9,283 nucleotides of DNA, from the NCBI GenBank assembly GCA_964518695.1, contig CAZFGN010000025.1:1-9283 (forward strand), given 5' to 3'. Below, one piece after another: positions 5,882 to 9,283 of the stretch. The notes under the pieces are model-generated. The model was not told the DNA's origin and searched no databases. It saw only the letters and a list, made by a program, of their open reading frames with translations. Position 1 is the stretch's first letter. Every line of letters starts with the position of its first letter. This DNA comes from CAZFGN01 sp964518695. Its GTDB lineage: Bacteria > Patescibacteriota > Minisyncoccia > UBA6257 > Colwellbacteraceae. Position numbers and translations under genes: made by a program.

Positions 5882-8506
5882 CTATGATGCCAGTAAGAAC
5901 GACCGGCATGCCGAATATGACGGCGTACCGTTCACGTACTTAATGACCTGCCACGAATAGGTCTGTCCTTTCGCGTAGTCGCCTGTGAATTGCCACTGAT
6001 ACGAGCCGCTTGAACTGTTGCCCAAGATTATACCCTTCCCTTCACAGTTCGCGCCGTTCCAAAATTTGATATTGACGTAACCAGCCGATTCCCAAGTAAA
6101 GGTGTGGAAACTGCCGCTCTCCACTGCGATCGTCGAGCTGTCTTCTGGTGAGAGGAGTTTCGGCCCGGAAACTGGAATGGTAAGAGAAACCGAGGATGCG
6201 CTCGCGGCGGAGTTGTTGCCTTCGTCATTCCCTTCGTCAATTTCATCGTAGTAATCCGTAATCGCGCCGAGATAATACGCGCCCGCAACAAGCGACGAAG
6301 GTATCGGCACATTGGTAACAGATACGGTTCTTGATTCTCCAGCGGGAATCCCTTGGGTGAACCCTAGGATCTCTCCCGATGCAACATCGTTTTGAGTGAT
6401 AGCAGAATCCGTAGACCAGAAGAACGCAGTGCGAAATCTGCCCGGGGTAATGTCGCCTTGCCCCTGATTCTTAAAAGTAATCGAAACATTGTTCAGGTAG
6501 CCCCCGATAGTTCCCGATGACGGCGCGGTGATTGAAGTGATTATGAGGTCAGGTTTGGGCGCGGGTGGAGAAGGCGCGCCCGCTTGGGTCGTTGCGCAGG
6601 CAACATGTGAGTAGTCGGACTGGTCGGTATCGTCATTCGCTACATATACGCGGTAACAATACTCGGTGCTCGGTTGAAGGCCAGTATCGGTGTACGAGGT
6701 TTTGTTGCTCACGCGCTGATTGAAAATAGGATGATCCGGGTCAAATGTCCCGCTTGCCCTTGTTTTCAGTTCTATTCTGATGATTTGTTCATTGTTGGCA
6801 TTATCATTCCACGCGAGGGAAATTTCTGTTGAGGAGAGCGGGGTCGCTTGGAGATTGCCGGGCGCGGATGGTTTTGTTTGCCACCCAATCTGAAGAGTGA
6901 AGCGGGCGCTGTCATTATTGGTCTCGCGAGTTGCCGTCACATCAATCTCATAGTGACCCATTGGCGTTGTCGGACTGGTAATAATGGTGAGTGTGGCGTT
7001 GCAGAATCTATCACAGCTGGGCGGTGAGAATTTTCCGGAGGCGCCTGTTGGTAAGCCCTGCACAGTGAAAGTCGCGGATTTGCCCTCCCATGCGCTTATG
7101 TTTGCGGTGACGGGCTTGGTTCCTGTTTCCCCGCGTGCGATGGTTAAGTTTCCGTCTACGCTCATGTCCATGTGGTTGGTCGCCGACGGTGCGGGAGCAG
7201 GTGAGGGTTGAGGTTGAGGTGAAGGAGTCGACGGAATAGGTGTCGGAACAGGAGTTGGAGTTGGGACGGGTACGGGGGTTTGAGGCGGCGGTGGCGTTTG
7301 TTGTTCTTTTTCTCTGACGGGAAGCGTTAAAAGTTGTGTATCTTTCATGGCGTTAATGCCGAGGAAACCGGAACTGTCCTTCACTTCAATGAAAAAATTG
7401 TATGTTCCTACGGTAGTCGGCACGCCTTCAATCACGCCTTTCTTTTTGTTGATTGAAAGTCCGGGCGGTAATGGTGAACTATTTTGATACAGTCGCCATG
7501 TGTGAGGCGTTTTGCCGCCAGTCGCAACGATTAATTCGGAAGAATACGGCGTATTGACGGTAGCGGTTGATGGTTTAAGAACCAAAGTAGTAATTTCAAG
7601 TCGCTGATCTTCTGTCGGTTTTACTTCGCCCTGCTTCTGTTTTTCTTTTGGTTCTTGGGGCTGTTTCGGTTTTTCTTGCTCAATCCTCTGTATTTTTAGC
7701 TTCAATCCATCCGTTATATTTTTACGAATACACTCTTTTTGCTGTCCAACCGAACCAGATGAAACACAACTTTTTGATATATCCGAAAGACCTTGTAGTA
7801 TACATGAATGATTGGAGATATTTTTGCAATCGTAAAGACCGCTTACGCCGCTAAAAAAGCGGATTTCCCATTCTTGAGCGAGTTGGATTATAGTTTTAGA
7901 GTAATTCTTCCCTCCATTGTACGCTTTTAAGGCGCCGAGTTCATTAGAATTTACATTATGACCGTTCAAGAAATAACCGATCGCGCGTACCGCGTCATTG
8001 GTATACCATGGGTTTTTCCCTTTAAGCCCGGGGTAACCTTTCCATGTGCCCGGTTGAAATTGGGCAGGACCCATACCGTAATCAGGCGCGATTGGAACTT
8101 CCGCTGCTGTTTCGCGTAATTCTTTAGCTTCGCTGACTATTTTTTCAAGATCAGTTTGGTGGGCTGTGCACCATAATCTCCTTATGGGGCGGCGCGGGGT
8201 GTTATCGCAAGAATCACAGCCGTCCCTTTTGCATGTGGCTGAATCACAAAAATTAACGCATCGTTGAATATTTCCATCCCTTGACCCCGTGTTGCTTCCT
8301 AAATTAGTCGTGAACGAACTCTCGTTTTCTAAGATGCCTAAAATAAGGGTGGGGCGATTTATTTTACTTTCACTGCTGACATCTTTGGCGAGTAAAAATA
8401 TGTCTGACCAAGAAATTGTTGCCGCCTCTATCCGAGGAGGCGGCATAAGAACTACGAGAATAATCAAAGAGGCAAAAAATAAAGCAAAACTCTTGTTGCA
8501 TCTCAT
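5882..8506 (-). CDS. Secreted multi-domain lytic transglycosylase with Ig/FN3/CARDB-like modules
   Basis: An 874-residue exported protein that should cleave peptidoglycan glycan strands and carry adhesion-type modules. Layout from the ATG at 8506: signal peptide 1-28 (hydrophobic core FALFFASLIILVVLM, cleavage after IEA); SLT/GH23-like domain about 40-212, with the probable catalytic Glu62 in ENESSF, then GMGPAQFQPGTW (144-155) and AYNGG (195-199). A cysteine-rich insertion (83, 87, 92, 97, 100, 113) interrupts the domain, and four more cysteines follow at 227, 235, 247 and 259. Next come a K/Q/E/P-rich linker (about 272-302), a putative Ig domain (He_PIG-like, 305-397, with LPPGLSI and GVPTTVGTY), a proline-rich linker (404-442), an Ig-like module (443-542), fibronectin type III (546-641), a CARDB-like module (650-778) and a beta-rich C-terminal module (781-874). 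A TTG at 8515 would add three residues; I prefer the ATG. The gene follows the PsbP-like gene by about 35 bases. No sortase motif or C-terminal anchor is seen. Confidence 0.87.
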   Translation of the reverse strand: MRCNKSFALFFASLIILVVLMPPPRIEAATISWSDIFLLAKDVSSESKINRPTLILGILENESSFTTNLGSNTGSRDGNIQRCVNFCDSATCKRDGCDSCDNTPRRPIRRLWCTAHQTDLEKIVSEAKELRETAAEVPIAPDYGMGPAQFQPGTWKGYPGLKGKNPWYTNDAVRAIGYFLNGHNVNSNELGALKAYNGGKNYSKTIIQLAQEWEIRFFSGVSGLYDCKNISNHSCILQGLSDISKSCVSSGSVGQQKECIRKNITDGLKLKIQRIEQEKPKQPQEPKEKQKQGEVKPTEDQRLEITTLVLKPSTATVNTPYSSELIVATGGKTPHTWRLYQNSSPLPPGLSINKKKGVIEGVPTTVGTYNFFIEVKDSSGFLGINAMKDTQLLTLPVREKEQQTPPPPQTPVPVPTPTPVPTPIPSTPSPQPQPSPAPAPSATNHMDMSVDGNLTIARGETGTKPVTANISAWEGKSATFTVQGLPTGASGKFSPPSCDRFCNATLTIITSPTTPMGHYEIDVTATRETNNDSARFTLQIGWQTKPSAPGNLQATPLSSTEISLAWNDNANNEQIIRIELKTRASGTFDPDHPIFNQRVSNKTSYTDTGLQPSTEYCYRVYVANDDTDQSDYSHVACATTQAGAPSPPAPKPDLIITSITAPSSGTIGGYLNNVSITFKNQGQGDITPGRFRTAFFWSTDSAITQNDVASGEILGFTQGIPAGESRTVSVTNVPIPSSLVAGAYYLGAITDYYDEIDEGNDEGNNSAASASSVSLTIPVSGPKLLSPEDSSTIAVESGSFHTFTWESAGYVNIKFWNGANCEGKGIILGNSSSGSYQWQFTGDYAKGQTYSWQVIKYVNGTPSYSACRSFLLAS
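7183..7297 (-). repeat. Proline-rich low-complexity linker in the transglycosylase
   Basis: This stretch encodes residues about 404-442, alternating Pro with Thr, Val, Ser, Gln and Ala (for example PVPTPTPVPTPIPST). The DNA is a degenerate purine-rich repeat on the plus strand. It separates the enzymatic half from the C-terminal modules and is a likely site of length variation. Confidence 0.8.
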
Positions 8507-8541
8507 ACGATTCAATTAGAGACAGGATAGTGGTCAGGGAC

Positions 8542-9204
8542 TTAATTGGCTTCAATAAACTTGAACGATTCAGCGATCCCTTCGTAGGAAGGAATTAAGT
8601 CTGGCACGGAAGCCAGATAAAAAATGTCGTATACTTTATCTTCTTTAGAAATAAAAAATGTAAATGAAGCGGCAGAGCCAATTTCTTTTGGTTCAAAAAA
8701 TTTGTAGGATTCTCTCCCATTAATGGTTACCGCTTCTCTTTGAGAAAGATCAAAAAGATGTTCAGTGGCAAATTCATCCAGAGATTGGTTGCTTGGTTTG
8801 TCCCATACCGTAATTTGAATATGGGGAGTACAGTTTCTACTATCACATAACATATTTTTAGGATCGTGAAATTCAATATTATCTGAACCAGTGGATCTCG
8901 CCATAACCAAAAACGAGGGAATTCCAATGCTGTATCCTTGTTTTGAATTAAGAATAAGTTTTCGGTCGCCTTTTTGCGTAATCGTTACGCCTTTCAATAC
9001 CTCATCTTTATCTGGATTTATAGGTCTGTCTCCAGTTATCTCCCCCCCCTCCACTTGTTTTAGAGTTTCCTTTAACTCTCTAATTTTAGTGTCAACATCA
9101 GGCGTTGTTTGTTTTCTCTGCCACACAAAAACCCCCACCCCCGCAACAACAAGAAGTGCTACTACTCCCGAAATTATAGTTTTTCTATCAAATTTCATAA
9201 ACAT
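8542..9204 (-). CDS. Membrane-anchored protein with PsbP-like domain
   Basis: A 220-residue protein with an N-terminal transmembrane anchor (about residues 8-28, IISGVVALLVVAGVGVFVW), a charged, possibly coiled-coil stalk (about 36-52), a short linker, and a C-terminal alpha/beta domain (about 85-218). That domain has the pattern GYSIGIPSFLVMARS, IQITVWDKPSNQSLDEFA, then INGRESYKFF and FYLASVPDLIPSYEGIAESFKF, as in PsbP-like/PsbP_2 domains common in extracytoplasmic proteins of small-genome bacteria. Two cysteines (120, 125) could form a disulfide. No enzymatic motif is visible and its role is unknown. The ATG at 9204 is followed by a second ATG at 9198; neither has a Shine-Dalgarno. It is followed at short distance by the transglycosylase gene, so both are probably one cell-surface operon. 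A run of eight G lies in its early coding region. Confidence 0.75.
   Translation of the reverse strand: MFMKFDRKTIISGVVALLVVAGVGVFVWQRKQTTPDVDTKIRELKETLKQVEGGEITGDRPINPDKDEVLKGVTITQKGDRKLILNSKQGYSIGIPSFLVMARSTGSDNIEFHDPKNMLCDSRNCTPHIQITVWDKPSNQSLDEFATEHLFDLSQREAVTINGRESYKFFEPKEIGSAASFTFFISKEDKVYDIFYLASVPDLIPSYEGIAESFKFIEAN
9042..9049 (-). repeat. Eight-base G homopolymer inside the PsbP-like gene
   Basis: Eight consecutive C on the plus strand (G on the coding strand) span codons 52-55 (V-E-G-G-E) just after the anchor and stalk. A one-base slip would remove the whole PsbP-like domain. It may be a phase-variation site, or simply a place prone to sequencing error. Confidence 0.6.
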
Positions 9205-9215
9205 TGATCAATTTG

Positions 9216-9232
9216 ATGATACTATGATACCA
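9216..9232 (-). promoter_or_regulatory. Putative -10 elements before the PsbP-like gene
   Basis: On the minus strand two TATCAT boxes lie in tandem (9229-9224 and 9221-9216). The first is preceded by TGG, fitting an extended -10; neither has a convincing -35. Transcription would start about 12 or 4 bases before the ATG at 9204. The 50 bases beyond, to the window end, are GC-rich and show nothing I can identify. Confidence 0.4.
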
Positions 9233-9283
9233 CGAATCACAAAAAAGTGAAAAGATACAACCCGCCCCGCTCCGCAACCACCA

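Noticed and set aside
6028..6312. A second minus-strand frame inside the transglycosylase gene
   Set aside because: Its arginine-rich product is a typical out-of-frame translation of a GC-rich coding region.
8891..9250. Plus-strand open frame of 119 codons opposite the PsbP-like gene
   Set aside because: The minus-strand frame has an anchor plus a recognisable domain; the plus-strand product is a low-complexity shadow.
9237..9250. TCAC-A6-GTGA hairpin as a terminator
   Set aside because: The stem is only 4 bp with no following T-run on either strand, and it lies in the promoter region of the PsbP-like gene.
9251..9283. GC-rich end of the window as a tRNA 3' end (plus strand ends in CCACCA) or the tail of another gene
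   Set aside because: There is no T-arm or acceptor pairing within the visible sequence, and the short open minus-strand frames are too short to judge.

Overview
The window looks like a chromosomal segment of a bacterium with a small, compact genome, most likely a member of the Patescibacteria/CPR (Parcubacteria-like). The evidence is the tightly packed co-directional genes, an F-type ATP synthase operon led by a short AtpZ/AtpI-like gene, a large secreted lytic transglycosylase with adhesion-type modules, sparse Shine-Dalgarno sequences and moderate to low GC. The standard genetic code fits all genes. The lineage is an inference from gene content; there is no rRNA or marker gene here to prove it. 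Every gene I accept is on the minus strand, so transcription runs from high to low coordinates.

In transcription order: (1) About 9204-5882 is a cell-surface pair: a membrane-anchored protein with a PsbP-like domain, then an 874-residue secreted protein with an N-terminal lytic transglycosylase domain, a cysteine-rich insertion, a proline-rich linker and several Ig/FN3/CARDB-like modules. (2) 5881-5544 is a 338-base gap. It holds a striking inverted-repeat element (5656-5830) whose arms form a perfect four-way junction with no unpaired bases at the joint, plus a possible pseudoknot. I could not match it to a known RNA or mobile element. (3) 5543-1065 is a probable five-gene operon: an ABC ATPase (COG4586-like), two six-helix permeases (PF06182, COG4587/COG3694-like), an FAD-dependent DAO-type oxidoreductase and a membrane-anchored DM13-domain protein. 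(4) 971-1 is the start of the ATP synthase operon: an AtpZ/AtpI-like protein and atpB (subunit a), which is cut by the window edge a few residues before its expected end.

The ABC genes, the flavoprotein and the DM13 protein are separated by 4, 6 and 19 bases or overlap, so they are probably co-expressed. Their joint function is unknown; a link between an exporter, a flavin-dependent amine oxidation and an extracytoplasmic redox protein is only a hypothesis. The ATP synthase operon has its own sigma70-like promoter. The ABC operon and the PsbP-like gene also have -10-like boxes very close to their start codons, which suggests short or absent leaders.

No tRNA, rRNA, CRISPR array, intact insertion sequence or replication origin was found.
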